A stretch of 64,000 bases of DNA from Rhizobium sp. N324 (lineage in GTDB: Bacteria > Pseudomonadota > Alphaproteobacteria > Rhizobiales > Rhizobiaceae): assembly GCF_001664485.1 (NCBI RefSeq), contig NZ_CP013630.1, forward strand, positions 4,383,501 through 4,447,500, given 5' to 3'. Positions within the stretch are counted from its first letter, which is position 1; every line of letters begins with the position of its first letter. The position numbers and the translations under genes were made by a program. The notes below the pieces were generated by a model that saw only the letters and a program-made list of their open reading frames with translations, searched no databases and was not told the origin of the DNA. Below, piece after piece: positions 1-9,673 of the stretch.

Positions 1-696
1 CAGGAACGGTCGAGCCCCGGCCGTGTCGGCCAATTGCTCGTCGAAAAGGGCTACCGCCTCGATATCCGCCGCCCGGTTCTCGGTGAGCCGCTGCCGACGA
101 CGCTCGAAGACCATGCTGGCGCCGTCGTCTTCGGCGGGCCGATGAGCGCCAACGATCCCGACGACTTCGTTAAGAAGGAGATCGGTTGGCTCGACATCCC
201 CTTGCGGGAAAAACGCCCCTATCTCGGTATCTGCCTCGGCGCGCAGCTGCTGGTGCGTCATCTCGGCGGCAAAGTTCAGCCGAATGCCGACGGCTCGACG
301 GAGATCGGCTGGTATCCGTTAAGGCCGACAGAGCGGGGCCGTCTGCTGATGCATTGGCCGAAGATGGTGTATCATTTCCACCGCGAAGGCTTCGACCTGC
401 CGCACGGCGCCGAGCTGCTCGCAGAAGGCGATGCCTACCCGAACCAAGCTTTCCGCTATGACGGCAATGCCTGGGGCCTGCAATTCCATGCCGAACTGAC
501 CCGGGTGATGATGCATCGCTGGGTGGTGCACGGCGCGCATCGCTTCATCCTGCCGAACGCCCAGCAGGGCCGCGAACACCTCGAAGGCCGCATGCTGTTC
601 GACGCGCCGCTGAAAGCCTGGCTGACCGAATTCCTCGATATCGTCTTCGAAGGCAAGACGGCGAAAACAGCCTCGCCGATCACACTTCCCGCGTAG
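1..696 (+). CDS. Glutamine amidotransferase (class I, GMP-synthase-like), 5' truncated
   Basis: The reading frame is open from base 1, so the true start lies upstream; 231 codons are visible. A G-I-C-L-G-A-Q motif carries the nucleophile Cys of class I glutamine amidotransferases, and L-Q-F-H-A-E near residue 160 supplies the catalytic His and Glu. These domains release ammonia from glutamine. There is no synthetase domain, so this is a stand-alone member like those annotated GMP synthase-like in rhizobia; its acceptor substrate is unknown. It ends convergently, 30 bp from the MFS gene. Family assignment is solid, role is not. Confidence 0.85.
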   Translation, partial: QERSSPGRVGQLLVEKGYRLDIRRPVLGEPLPTTLEDHAGAVVFGGPMSANDPDDFVKKEIGWLDIPLREKRPYLGICLGAQLLVRHLGGKVQPNADGSTEIGWYPLRPTERGRLLMHWPKMVYHFHREGFDLPHGAELLAEGDAYPNQAFRYDGNAWGLQFHAELTRVMMHRWVVHGAHRFILPNAQQGREHLEGRMLFDAPLKAWLTEFLDIVFEGKTAKTASPITLPA

Positions 697-726
697 AGTT
701 CTGCGTATCCGGCAGCACGCGCGATC

Positions 727-1962
727 TCACGTGCTGGGCGCGTCGAGCGTATCGATCCGCCGCAATTTCGGGAAACTCGAAGCCCAGATCGCCGCGACCG
801 CCAAAGTCCCGATACCGCCGATAACGACCGCCGGCACCGCGCCGAAGATCGAGGCCATCGTGCCGGCTCTGAATTCGCCGAGTTCGTTCGAAGCGCCGAC
901 GAAGACCATGTTGACCGCATTGACGCGGCCGCGCAGCTGATCGGGCGTCCAGAGCGCAATCAGGCTTTCGCGCACATAGACCGACACCATGTCGGCTGCC
1001 CCCATCAGCGCCAGCGCCGCGATCGAAACTTCGGTGTTGGTCGAGATGCCGAAGATGATCGTTCCCAGTCCGAACAGCGCAACCCCGATGAACATGTAAA
1101 TGCCGGCGCGGTGCTTCAGCGGATAGGCGGCGAGGAAGATCGCCATGACGATGGCGCCGAGCCCCGGTGCGGCACGCAGCAGGCCGAGCCCCCAGGGGCC
1201 GAGCGTCAGGATATCGCGGGCAAAGATCGGCATCAGCGCCGTCGCGCCGCCGAGCAGCACCGCGAAGAGATCGAGCGAGATCGCCCCGAGCACCACTTTT
1301 TCGGCGCGGATGAAACTGAAGCCGCCAAGGATCATCGCCCAGCTCTTGGTCTCGCCCGTCATCTTCTGCTCCGGCTTCGGGATCATGTAGAGAAGAGCCG
1401 CGCCGAGCACGGAAAAGATCACCGCCACCGTATAGGCGGTCGTGGCGCTGACGCCGTATAGCAGACCGCCGATCACCGGCCCGGTGATTGCCGCGAGCTG
1501 CCAGGACGAAGAATTCCAGGCGATCGCATTGGAAAGATCCTGCTCCGGCACCAGATTGGGAGCCAGCGACTGCACCGCCGGCGACATGAAGGCGCGCTCG
1601 ATGCCGAAGACCAGAAGCACCGCGAAAACCGGCAGCGGCGTGAAGGTCCCCATTACAGTCATGACCAGCAGCGCCAGCGTGCAGAGCGCGCTGACCAGCG
1701 AGCAGAGCGCTGCGATCGCCCGGCGATTGTACCGGTCGGCCACCGAACCGGTGACCAGCATGAGCAGCAGCGACGGCAGGAATTGCACAAGACCGATCAG
1801 GCCGAGATAGATCGCCTTGCCCGTCTGGTCGTACATCTGCCATCCCACCGCGACGCTGACGATCTGCTGCGAGAAGGACAGCAGGAAGCGCGCGAAAAAG
1901 AACCGCGTGTAGGACGAATGCCGGAACGCGGCAAAACGGTCTCCGGTGGGCGAGAACGACAT
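727..1962 (-). CDS. MFS transporter (EntS / MFS_3-like exporter)
   Basis: A 411-residue membrane protein with about 12 hydrophobic segments. The N-terminal region (F-F-F-A-R-F-L, then V-G-W-Q-M-Y-D) is typical of the MFS_3 group that includes the enterobactin exporter EntS. It probably exports a small molecule by proton antiport across the inner membrane; the substrate cannot be read from sequence. The start at 1962 (M-S-F-S-P-T-G) is preferred over an upstream in-frame codon because homologous family members begin close to the first membrane helix. The gene is divergent from yggT, with a 139-bp shared upstream region. Confidence 0.85.
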   Translation of the reverse strand: MSFSPTGDRFAAFRHSSYTRFFFARFLLSFSQQIVSVAVGWQMYDQTGKAIYLGLIGLVQFLPSLLLMLVTGSVADRYNRRAIAALCSLVSALCTLALLVMTVMGTFTPLPVFAVLLVFGIERAFMSPAVQSLAPNLVPEQDLSNAIAWNSSSWQLAAITGPVIGGLLYGVSATTAYTVAVIFSVLGAALLYMIPKPEQKMTGETKSWAMILGGFSFIRAEKVVLGAISLDLFAVLLGGATALMPIFARDILTLGPWGLGLLRAAPGLGAIVMAIFLAAYPLKHRAGIYMFIGVALFGLGTIIFGISTNTEVSIAALALMGAADMVSVYVRESLIALWTPDQLRGRVNAVNMVFVGASNELGEFRAGTMASIFGAVPAVVIGGIGTLAVAAIWASSFPKLRRIDTLDAPST

Positions 1963-2101
1963 GGGCGTTGTCCGAGGAAGCGGAGGCCGGAATGGTTGCG
2001 GGCCGCCCGTTAAACAAGATTTGCCATGCGTCTGCACACGGCACTTGCTCGTTTAGTCGCCAATGTCTACATGTCTGTCAACAACGAATTTGGAGAAGAC
2101 G

Positions 2102-2392
2102 ATGTTTGCGCTGTTTCAAACCATTGATTTGGCTTTGAATATTTACACCTGGATCCTGATTGCCAGTGCCATTTTTTCCTGGCTCTATGCCTTCAACGTT
2201 ATCAACTCCAGCAATCAGTTCGTCAATTCGGTCGGCACATTCCTCTATAACGTCACCGAACCCGTGTTGAAGCCGATCCGCAGCCGGTTGCCGAACCTTG
2301 GCGGCATCGACATTTCGCCGATTATCCTGCTGCTGATTATCTTCTTCCTGCGCACCTTGCTTTGGACAACGCTGTACCCGCTGGTCGCTTGA
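2102..2392 (+). CDS. YggT family integral membrane protein
   Basis: A 96-residue protein with two hydrophobic blocks (about residues 5-30 and 65-93) separated by the conserved YggT segment with T-E-P-V-L-K-P-I-R. The start at 2102 is supported by GGAGAA just upstream; an upstream in-frame start would only add an unconserved tail. YggT proteins are membrane proteins linked by context to cell division, osmotic stress and the neighbouring DUF167 gene. The stop overlaps the start of the DUF167 gene, so the two are translationally coupled. Confidence 0.88.
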   Translation: MFALFQTIDLALNIYTWILIASAIFSWLYAFNVINSSNQFVNSVGTFLYNVTEPVLKPIRSRLPNLGGIDISPIILLLIIFFLRTLLWTTLYPLVA

Positions 2393-2700
2393 GCCGTCCC
2401 TGGAGGCAGTTCGATGACCATCTCCGTCTCGCCGTTCGGCTGACCCCGAATGGCGGGCGTGACGCGATCGACGGCATCGAGGCCGACGGCGAGGGCGAAA
2501 CGCACCTGAAGGCGCGCGTCACCGCGGTCCCGGAAAAGGGCAAGGCCAACAAGGCCCTGATCCTTCTTGTCGCCCAATCGCTGCGCATCCCCAAATCCAG
2601 CATCAGCCTCGTCGCCGGCGACACCGCGCGTAAAAAAATCCTCCGGATCGAGGGCGACCCGGAGGATTTGGCAAAAAAGCTCGAAACCTTGTTAGGCTGA
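2389..2700 (+). CDS. DUF167 / UPF0235 (YggU) family protein
   Basis: A 103-residue protein with the family core: V-R-L-T-P-N-G-G at the N-terminus, [11 protein letters not shown] in the middle and G-D-T-A-R-K-K-I-L in the second half. Function is unknown; the fold is a small alpha/beta domain. The chosen start is TTG at 2389, overlapping the yggT stop codon. A further TTG at 2362 is in frame and would add nine residues. Pairing with yggT is widespread, which supports the call. Confidence 0.85.
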   Translation: MSRPWRQFDDHLRLAVRLTPNGGRDAIDGIEADGEGETHLKARVTAVPEKGKANKALILLVAQSLRIPKSSISLVAGDTARKKILRIEGDPEDLAKKLETLLG

Positions 2701-2704
2701 ACAA

Positions 2705-3241
2705 TCAGCCTTTCGTCTTCTTGGCGCGCTCGACCGCTTCGAGGATGAGCTGGCCGGCTTCCTGGGAATCGCCCCAGCCGAAAATCTTCACCCACTTGCC
2801 GGGTTCCAGATCCTTGTAGTGCTCGAAGAAGTGCTCGATCTGCTTCAGCGTGATCTCGGGAAGGTCGGTATAGTCCTTCACCTTCTCATAGCGCAGCGTC
2901 AGCTTCGGCGACGGCACGGCGATGATCTTCTCGTCCTTGCCGGAATTGTCTTCCATCTTCAGCACGCCGATCGGGCGCACATTGATGACGCAGCCCGGAA
3001 CCAGCGGGCGGGTGCTAGCGATCAGCACGTCGATCGGGTCGCCATCCTCAGACAGCGTGTGCGGCACGAAACCATAATTGCCCGGATAGGTCATCGGCGT
3101 ATAGAGGAAACGATCGACGACCAGCGTGCCGGCTTCCTTGTCCATTTCATACTTGATGGGATGGCCGCCGACCGGAACCTCGACGATAACGTTGACGTCC
3201 TCAGGTGGATTATTACCGATGGAAATGGCGTCGATGCGCAT
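2705..3241 (-). CDS. ppa: Inorganic pyrophosphatase (family I)
   Basis: Hydrolyses pyrophosphate to two phosphates in the cytoplasm, pulling biosynthetic reactions forward. The 178-residue length fits bacterial family I enzymes. The signature D-G-D-P-I-D-V-L holds the metal-binding aspartates, with Y-E-M-D-K-E at the N-terminal substrate region and K-D-Y at the C-terminal half. The start at 3241 has GGGAG five bases upstream. It is convergent with, and nearly touches, the DUF167 gene, a common arrangement in rhizobia. Confidence 0.97.
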   Translation of the reverse strand: MRIDAISIGNNPPEDVNVIVEVPVGGHPIKYEMDKEAGTLVVDRFLYTPMTYPGNYGFVPHTLSEDGDPIDVLIASTRPLVPGCVINVRPIGVLKMEDNSGKDEKIIAVPSPKLTLRYEKVKDYTDLPEITLKQIEHFFEHYKDLEPGKWVKIFGWGDSQEAGQLILEAVERAKKTKG

Positions 3242-3387
3242 AGGAACTCCCGCGAGGTTGAATTGCTCGCAGCCAGATAATCAGTTTCATGCGGCAACGC
3301 AACATTTGACATCACCAATGCGTGATGGCATCGGCGCAAACAGATCGAAACTTTCGAATAGGGACAGGCGACTGCCGACCAGGCCGG

Positions 3388-3894
3388 TCAGTTCCAGATG
3401 AAGCCGATCTTCTTCAGCTGCTTGTGGTCGAAATTTTCCATGCCTTCGCAGAAATCGACACCGCCGTGATGGCGGTAGAAGCGGCCGGCAGTCTCGTTTT
3501 CCTCAAGGCACCAGACGACCAGCCCGTTGCAGCCGAGCGACTTCAGCAGCCGGCGCGCCTCGCCGAACAGCATCCGGCCGAGACCGATGCCCTGATATTC
3601 CGGCCGAAGATAGAGCTCGTAGATTTCGCCTTCCTGCGGCAAAGCGCGGGCGCGGTTGAGGCCGAGCGTCGCGTAGCCGGCAACCGTTCCGGCGACATCG
3701 AGAACCAGGAGCGTCGCCGGTCCGCGCGTCGCCTTGCGCCACCAGTTTTCACCGCGGCGTTCGATCATCTGCGTCAGGGCGCGATGCGGAATGATGCCTG
3801 CGTAAGTGTGCTGCCAGGCGAGCCTGTGCGTTTCCGATATGGCTCGGGCATCGTGCGGTTCGGCCCGCCGAACATCGATCGACAACGTCTTCAT
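3388..3894 (-). CDS. GNAT family N-acetyltransferase
   Basis: A 168-residue protein with the GNAT fold. The acetyl-CoA loop (motif A) is Y-L-R-P-E-Y-Q-G-I-G-L-G-R-M-L-F, followed by V-V-W-C-L-E-E-N and F-Y-R-H-H-G-G (motif B). The substrate is unknown. The start is placed at M-K-T-L-S-I-D-V; a longer frame exists upstream but adds residues without family likeness. It stands alone between ppa and typA, on the same strand. Confidence 0.85.
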   Translation of the reverse strand: MKTLSIDVRRAEPHDARAISETHRLAWQHTYAGIIPHRALTQMIERRGENWWRKATRGPATLLVLDVAGTVAGYATLGLNRARALPQEGEIYELYLRPEYQGIGLGRMLFGEARRLLKSLGCNGLVVWCLEENETAGRFYRHHGGVDFCEGMENFDHKQLKKIGFIWN

Positions 3895-4041
3895 AACGTT
3901 TACTCTGGTCCCGCCAAAGGCAATTAACCATATGCGGCCAGCGCATCGTGATCGATTGCCCACAGACTTGATATGTGGACGACAGATAAAATTTAACGCT
4001 TTTTTAACGATTGTCACAAGTCGGAATCAGCGCAGCGCACA

Positions 4042-4073
4042 ATAAAAAACCCCGGCGCCAAGGCCGGGGTTTT
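4042..4073 (-). terminator. Intrinsic terminator after typA
   Basis: A perfect CCCCGGC / GCCGGGG stem with a six-base loop lies just past the typA stop codon. Read on the minus strand it is followed by a run of T, the hallmark of a Rho-independent terminator. Confidence 0.85.
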
Positions 4074-4092
4074 AAGGGAAGGCTTCAAACTC

Positions 4093-5913
4093 TTAGAGGG
4101 CCGCCTTGGACTTTTCGAAACGCTTGCGGTCGTTTGCGTCGAGATACATCTTGCGCAGACGAATATTCTTCGGCGTCACTTCCATCAGCTCGTCTTCCTG
4201 GATCCAGGAAAGCGCGCGATCGAGCGTCATGCGGATCGGCGGCGTCAGCTTCACCGCTTCGTCCTTGCCGGCGGCGCGGATGTTGGTCAGCTGCTTGCCC
4301 TTCAGGACGTTCACTTCAAGGTCATTATCGCGCGTATGGATGCCGATGATCATGCCGGCATAGACCTTTTCGCCCGGCTCGATGATCATCGGGCCGCGAT
4401 CTTCCAGGTTGAACATCGCGTAGGCGACGGCTTCGCCGGAAGCATTGGCGAGCAGCACGCCGTTGACGCGGCCGCCGATCACACCCTTATAGGGCTGGTA
4501 GTCGTGGAACAGCCGGTTCATGATCGCCGTGCCGCGGGTGTCCGTCAGCAGTTCCGACTGGTAGCCGATCAGGCCACGGGTCGGTGCGTAGAAACGCAGG
4601 CGAAGACGGTTGCCGCCCGACGGACGCAGCTCGACCATTTCGGCCTTGCGCTCCGACATCTTCTGCACGACGACACCGGAATGTTCTTCGTCGACGTCGA
4701 CGACGACTTCCTCGATCGGCTCCAGAAGCTGGCCGCTTTCATCCTTGTGCATCACGACGCGCGGACGCGACACGGCAAGCTCGAAGCCTTCGCGACGCAT
4801 GGTTTCGATGAGAACGGCGAGCTGAAGTTCGCCGCGGCCGGAGACGTAAAACGAATCCTTGCCTTCGGCTTCTTCGATCTTCAGGGCTACGTTGCCTTCC
4901 GCTTCCTTGAAGAGACGGTCGCGGATGACGCGCGAGGTCACCTTGTCGCCTTCGGTGCCCGCCAGCGGGCTGTCGTTGACGATGAAGGACATGGTGACGG
5001 TCGGCGGGTCGATCGGCTGCGCCTTCATGGCTTCCGAGACGGAAGGATCGCAGAAGGTGTCGGCGACGGTGCCCTTGGAGAGGCCGGCGATCGCGACGAT
5101 GTCGCCCGCATGGGCTTCGTCGATCGCCGTGCGCTCGATGCCGCGGAAGGCGAGGATCTTGGAGATGCGGCCGGTTTCGATCAGCTTGCCGTCCTGGCCG
5201 AGAACCTTGACGGCCTGGTTCGGCTTGATCGAGCCCGATGCGATGCGGCCGGTGATGATGCGGCCGAGGAAGGGGTTGGCTTCGAGGATCGTGCCGATCA
5301 TCCGGAACGGGCCTTCTTCGACGGTCGGCTCCGGAACATGCTTGAGCACCAGGTCGAGAAGCGGCGCAAGACCCTCGTCCTTCGGCCCTTCCGGATTGAC
5401 GTTCATCCAGCCGTCGCGGCCCGAACCGTAAAGGATCGGGAAGTCGAGCTGCTCGTCGGTCGCATCGAGATTGGCGAACAGATCGAAGACTTCGTTGATG
5501 ACTTCTTCGTGGCGGCCGTCCGGACGGTCGATCTTGTTGATCGCGACGATCGGGCGAAGGCCGACCTTCAGCGCCTTGGAGACGACGAACTTGGTCTGCG
5601 GCATCGGGCCTTCGGAGGAGTCGACGAGAACGATCGCGCCATCCACCATCGAGAGGATACGCTCGACCTCACCGCCGAAGTCGGCGTGGCCGGGGGTATC
5701 GACGATGTTGATGCGGACACCCTTCCACTCGACCGAGGTCGCCTTGGCGAGAATGGTGATGCCGCGTTCTTTTTCGAGATCGTTCGAGTCCATCACGCGT
5801 TCGGCTACGCGCTGATTTTCGCGGAACGAGCCGGACTGCTTGAGAAGCTCATCCACCAGGGTCGTCTTGCCATGGTCGACGTGCGCGATGATCGCGATAT
5901 TGCGAAGTGCCAT
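4093..5913 (-). CDS. typA: Translational GTPase TypA/BipA
   Basis: A 606-residue ribosome-binding GTPase related to EF-G, involved in 50S assembly and stress or cold adaptation. The G motifs are clear: A-H-V-D-H-G-K-T-T (P-loop), D-T-P-G-H-A-D-F (G3) and N-K-I-D-R-P (G4). Beta-barrel domain II and the EF-G-like domains follow, and the C-terminal section ends in [12 protein letters not shown], typical of TypA. The start at 5913 gives the standard [16 protein letters not shown]-terminus. Confidence 0.97.
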   Translation of the reverse strand: MALRNIAIIAHVDHGKTTLVDELLKQSGSFRENQRVAERVMDSNDLEKERGITILAKATSVEWKGVRINIVDTPGHADFGGEVERILSMVDGAIVLVDSSEGPMPQTKFVVSKALKVGLRPIVAINKIDRPDGRHEEVINEVFDLFANLDATDEQLDFPILYGSGRDGWMNVNPEGPKDEGLAPLLDLVLKHVPEPTVEEGPFRMIGTILEANPFLGRIITGRIASGSIKPNQAVKVLGQDGKLIETGRISKILAFRGIERTAIDEAHAGDIVAIAGLSKGTVADTFCDPSVSEAMKAQPIDPPTVTMSFIVNDSPLAGTEGDKVTSRVIRDRLFKEAEGNVALKIEEAEGKDSFYVSGRGELQLAVLIETMRREGFELAVSRPRVVMHKDESGQLLEPIEEVVVDVDEEHSGVVVQKMSERKAEMVELRPSGGNRLRLRFYAPTRGLIGYQSELLTDTRGTAIMNRLFHDYQPYKGVIGGRVNGVLLANASGEAVAYAMFNLEDRGPMIIEPGEKVYAGMIIGIHTRDNDLEVNVLKGKQLTNIRAAGKDEAVKLTPPIRMTLDRALSWIQEDELMEVTPKNIRLRKMYLDANDRKRFEKSKAAL

Positions 5914-6070
5914 ATGTGAAATCTCTGAGGCTGCGGCGCACGCTCTTGAGGACGCGCCTATTGGTTTGGGGCGTCCATACAGTTTTTTTTGCGTTTGCGA
6001 AAGAGGGGAACGCGCAAAAGCTGCGGCATGGCTGCCGCCATGCCGCATCGAAGCGTGTCATCAAATTGTC

Positions 6071-8158
6071 TTAGGCGTCGCTGCCTGTCAATTCCTCGAA
6101 GGTCGAAAGTCCCTTTTTGACCAGCATCGCATCCGGGCTCGGCAGCTTGCCGCGGAAGGCCTTGTAGGCATCTTCCGGATCGATCGAGCCGCCGACGGAA
6201 TAGATGTTTTCCTTGAGTTTGCGCGCCATCTCGCCGTTGAAGGCGTCGCCCGTCTCCTCGAAGGCGGCAAAGGCGTCGGCATCGAGCACCTCCGACCACA
6301 TGTAGGAGTAATAACCGGCCGAATAACCGCCGGAAAAGATGTGCTGGAAGTGCGGCGTCGCATGGCGCATGACGATCGATTTCGGCATGCCGATCTCGGC
6401 CAGCACCTCCGCCTGCACCGCCATCGGGTCGGCGACTGCCTCCCGCGTGTGAAAGGCCATATCGACAAGCGCCGACGAGGTGAACTCGACGGTGTTGAAG
6501 CCGGCATTGAAGGTCCGCGCCGCCAGCACCTTGTCGAGCAGCGCCTGCGGCATCGGCTCGCCGGTTTCGACATGCACGGCATAACGCTTCAGTATATCGG
6601 GCACCGTCAGCCAATGCTCGTAGAGCTGCGACGGCAGTTCGACGAAATCGCGCGAGACGCCGGTGCCGGACACGGAAGGATAGGTGACGTTCGACAGCAT
6701 GCCGTGCAGCGCATGGCCGAATTCGTGGAACAGCGTGCGGGCATCGTCGAGCGACAGCAGCGCCGGTTTGCCCTCGGCCGGCTTGGCGAAGTTGCAGACA
6801 TTGTAGATGATCGGCAGCTCGCCGTGGCGGCCATTCTTCAGTTGGAGCTTGTGCTGCGATTGCAGCGAGCTCATCCAGGCGCCTGATCGTTTCGAGCCGC
6901 GGGCGAAATAATCGCCGAGGAACAGCGCGACCAGCCGGTCTTCGCGATCCCTGATTTCGAACACCCTGACATCCGGGTGATAGGCGGCCACGTCCTTCTT
7001 CTCGACGGCGCGGATATCGAACAGCCGTTGGGCCACGTCGAAGCAGGCCTCGATGATCTTCTCCAGCTGCAGATAGGGCTTGAGTTCGGCTTCGGAGAAA
7101 TCGAACTTCCGCGCCCGGATCTTTTCGGCGTAGTGGCGCCAGTCCCAGGGCATCACCTCGTGGTTACGCCCCTCCTCGGCGATCAGCGCTGATATACCGG
7201 CCTCCTCCTCGCCGGCGCGTTTCACCGCACGCGCCCAGACGGCCTTGAGCAGGTCGTTCACCGCATCCGCCGTCTTCGCCATCGTATTGTCGAGCTTCAG
7301 CTCGGCGAAATTGCCGTAACCGAGCAGGCTCGCCACCTGATGGCGCAGCGCCAACGTTTGCTTGATGACGCCGCGATTGTCCGTCTCGCCGTCATTTTCG
7401 CCGCGCGCCACCCACGCTTTGAAAGCCTGTTCCCGCAGATCGCGGCGCTCCGAAAAGGTGAGGAACGGCTCGATGATCGAGCGCGACAGCGTCACCGCAT
7501 ATTTGCCCTCGTCGCCGCGTTCGCGCGCCGCCGCGGCCATTGCGTCGCGCAGGAATTCCGGCAGCCCGTCGAGTTCGGCCCCATCGGAAAGTACCAGGGC
7601 CCAGGCCTTCTCGTCGGCCAGCACGTTCTGGCCGAATTGCGTGCCGAGACCGGCAAGCTTTTCATTGATCGCGGCGAGTTTCTCCTGCTCGGCCTTCTCG
7701 AGCTTGGCGCCCGATTTGACGAAACCTTTCCAGTGGCGCTCCAACACGCGTGTCTGTTCGAGCGTCAGGCCGAGGCTCTCGCGTTTTTCCCAGAGCGTGT
7801 CGATGCGCGCAAAGAGCGCGGCATTCATGCCGATCTTCGAATAGTGGCGCGACATCTTCGGCGAGATCTCCCGCTCCAGCGCCTGGATCACATCATTGGT
7901 ATGCGCGCCGGCCTTGTTCCAGAACAGCGCCGAAACGCGCGACAGCGCATCGCCGGCAATCTCCAGCGCCGTGACGGTATTATCGAATGTCGGCGCCTCA
8001 CCGTTTCCGGCGATCTCGTCGATCTCCCTTTCATGGGCGGCGAGCGCCGCTTCGAAGGCGGCGGCGAAATCGCCGTCATCGAGAGCATCGAAACGTGGCA
8101 GGCCGTGAAGACCGTCCCAGTTGACCAGCGCCGGATTGAAATCACGGGGAGAAGACAT
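6071..8158 (-). CDS. M3 family zinc metallopeptidase (oligopeptidase A / Dcp-like)
   Basis: A 695-residue cytoplasmic peptidase of the thimet oligopeptidase family, which degrades short peptides including cleaved signal peptides. The zinc site is F-H-E-F-G-H-A-L-H (HEXXH), followed about 25 residues later by the third ligand region D-F-V-E-L-P-S-Q. No signal peptide is seen. The start at 8158 has AAGGAA in front. In Escherichia coli the related enzymes are PrlC (680 aa) and Dcp; the sequence does not let me decide between the names. Confidence 0.93.
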   Translation of the reverse strand: MSSPRDFNPALVNWDGLHGLPRFDALDDGDFAAAFEAALAAHEREIDEIAGNGEAPTFDNTVTALEIAGDALSRVSALFWNKAGAHTNDVIQALEREISPKMSRHYSKIGMNAALFARIDTLWEKRESLGLTLEQTRVLERHWKGFVKSGAKLEKAEQEKLAAINEKLAGLGTQFGQNVLADEKAWALVLSDGAELDGLPEFLRDAMAAAARERGDEGKYAVTLSRSIIEPFLTFSERRDLREQAFKAWVARGENDGETDNRGVIKQTLALRHQVASLLGYGNFAELKLDNTMAKTADAVNDLLKAVWARAVKRAGEEEAGISALIAEEGRNHEVMPWDWRHYAEKIRARKFDFSEAELKPYLQLEKIIEACFDVAQRLFDIRAVEKKDVAAYHPDVRVFEIRDREDRLVALFLGDYFARGSKRSGAWMSSLQSQHKLQLKNGRHGELPIIYNVCNFAKPAEGKPALLSLDDARTLFHEFGHALHGMLSNVTYPSVSGTGVSRDFVELPSQLYEHWLTVPDILKRYAVHVETGEPMPQALLDKVLAARTFNAGFNTVEFTSSALVDMAFHTREAVADPMAVQAEVLAEIGMPKSIVMRHATPHFQHIFSGGYSAGYYSYMWSEVLDADAFAAFEETGDAFNGEMARKLKENIYSVGGSIDPEDAYKAFRGKLPSPDAMLVKKGLSTFEELTGSDA

Positions 8159-8361
8159 CGGAGAAATTCCTTTTTGGCATGCAGGTGGATCGTCAATATA
8201 GGAGAGCGGCCGTGGAATTGGTATGTTGCAGGCAAGCGCCTTTCGCCCCACCCGCCAAATCTGGTGGACAAAAATTGACGCGCTAGAATTAACCACTTGT
8301 TAACGATTGACGCGAATCACGCGCAAGCGCTAGTTTCCCCATATTCTTCCTGTAAGGGGAC

Positions 8362-8802
8362 ATGCGCGCCATGGAAATTTTTTCTGTGCGGTCTTGTCAG
8401 AGTTTGCTATTTAAAAACAATCCCAATAACTCGAAAACTTCGAAGAGCTCTGATATTGAAATCGAGACCAGAGCTCCGGCCCCGGCCTCGTTCCAGATCG
8501 ACGACAATAGTGACGAAGGCCCGGATTTCACCGCGGTCAGCCCTGGTGAACTGCGCAATTACGCGCGTCAGAGTTTCGACAGCGGCCTGATCGATCAGAA
8601 CACCTACGCTGCGATCTCCGAGCCTCTGCCGATGCACGCGATCGATCCGCTTGGCAACGTCATCGATCTCTCCAGCGTCACCGACGGCACGAGCTTCAAT
8701 TTTCTCGATTATTACAAAAGTCAGTTGCAGATCGCCACGTCGATCGGCGATCCCGATGAGGTCCAGACGCTGAAATCGATCGTCGATTTCCTGGATAGTT
8801 GA
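8362..8802 (+). CDS. Hypothetical protein, 146 aa
   Basis: Not recognised. The start at 8362 has AAGGGG five bases upstream; a second in-frame Met lies three codons later. The first 45 residues are Ser/Asn-rich and look disordered. The rest is acidic and compact, with S-P-G-E-L-R-N-Y-A-R-Q and I-D-Q-N-T-Y-A-A-I motifs resembling helical segments. There is no signal peptide or membrane helix. It stands alone between two minus-strand genes, and its 3' end runs into a palindromic repeat. Probably a soluble rhizobial orphan family. Confidence 0.6.
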   Translation: MRAMEIFSVRSCQSLLFKNNPNNSKTSKSSDIEIETRAPAPASFQIDDNSDEGPDFTAVSPGELRNYARQSFDSGLIDQNTYAAISEPLPMHAIDPLGNVIDLSSVTDGTSFNFLDYYKSQLQIATSIGDPDEVQTLKSIVDFLDS

Positions 8803-8805
8803 ATT

Positions 8806-8910
8806 AAAGCATGTCGCCCAAAAGTGTGCAGCGGTTTTGGGTGAACGACATGCGTAAAAACAAAGAGCTAAAGCGCAAAGAGCGAATCTGAAAGATCGCG
8901 ACGCGCTTTA
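8806..8910. repeat. RIME-like intergenic mosaic repeat (two palindromic modules)
   Basis: Module one (8809-8853) is bounded by GCATGTCG and CGACATGC and carries the core AAAGTGTGCAGCGGTTTT. Module two (8869-8910) is bounded by TAAAGCGC and GCGCTTTA. The right end supplies the stop codon of the LysE gene. The same core occurs at 26,223-26,272 and 32,824-32,865 in this window, which supports a dispersed family. Confidence 0.75.
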
Positions 8911-9549
8911 GGCTTTGCGCCAGCCGATGAGGCCGGGCGTTGCGTGCCAGAGTGCCTGAGCGGCAAACCCCATGAAGAGGACGCCGGAGCAGCGCACGAT
9001 CAGCCGCTCATGGGCGCGATAGAAGCGGCGAACCGCGCCGGCGCCGATGATGCCGATCAGGATGATGTCGGCCGTCACGAAACCGACGAAGGACACGCAG
9101 AGAAGCATCGGCAATGCCTCGAAATCAAGCGCCCCGGCCGAACCCGCGACCAGCGCGGTGAAGGTGGCGAGCGCCACCGGATATCCCTTGGGATTGGTGA
9201 CGCCGAAGATCAGCCCGCGGCGAAACGGCCGCTCGACCACCATCAGAGCCTGTCCCGCCGCTTTCGGCTTGGCATTGACCGCACTCCAGCCGATCCAGGC
9301 GAGATAGAAGCCGCAGGCAAGGCCGAGCAGGTCGAAGACGAAGGTTCCGATGGTCTTTGCCCCGACGATCGCGATCAGCGCCAGCGACGACCAGATGAGA
9401 TCCCCGACCAGATGCCCCATCATGAAAAAAGCGCCGGCTTTGCGCCCCTGCCCGGCGCCGATGCCGAGCAGTTGCAGAAAGGCGGGTCCGGGAATGAGCA
9501 CGTAGAAAAGCGCCGCCAGAAAGGCGCCGAAGACCAGGGACTGCGTCAT
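8908..9549 (-). CDS. LysE/RhtB family amino acid exporter
   Basis: A 213-residue membrane protein with about six hydrophobic helices. The N-terminal segment F-Y-V-L-I-P-G-P-A-F-L and the later F-G-V-T-N-P-K-G-Y match LysE/RhtB exporters, which move amino acids or derivatives out of the cell. The start at 9549 is chosen because a GGAG lies seven bases upstream; the alternative at 9555 is too close to it. The stop codon lies in a repeat element. Substrate unknown. Confidence 0.87.
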   Translation of the reverse strand: MTQSLVFGAFLAALFYVLIPGPAFLQLLGIGAGQGRKAGAFFMMGHLVGDLIWSSLALIAIVGAKTIGTFVFDLLGLACGFYLAWIGWSAVNAKPKAAGQALMVVERPFRRGLIFGVTNPKGYPVALATFTALVAGSAGALDFEALPMLLCVSFVGFVTADIILIGIIGAGAVRRFYRAHERLIVRCSGVLFMGFAAQALWHATPGLIGWRKA

Positions 9550-9673
9550 GGACATACTCCGGAGGATGATTTGGCAGACTAAGCGATGGCAGGCACCCGT
9601 CAAGAGCTGTGAGAAAACGGGATCAGGTCGCAAACGCCACTGGCGGCAGCTTCCGGCTCAACATAATAGACCT

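Noticed and set aside
4336..5919. 527-codon frame antisense to typA
   Set aside because: Lies wholly opposite a certain gene and shows no family motif.
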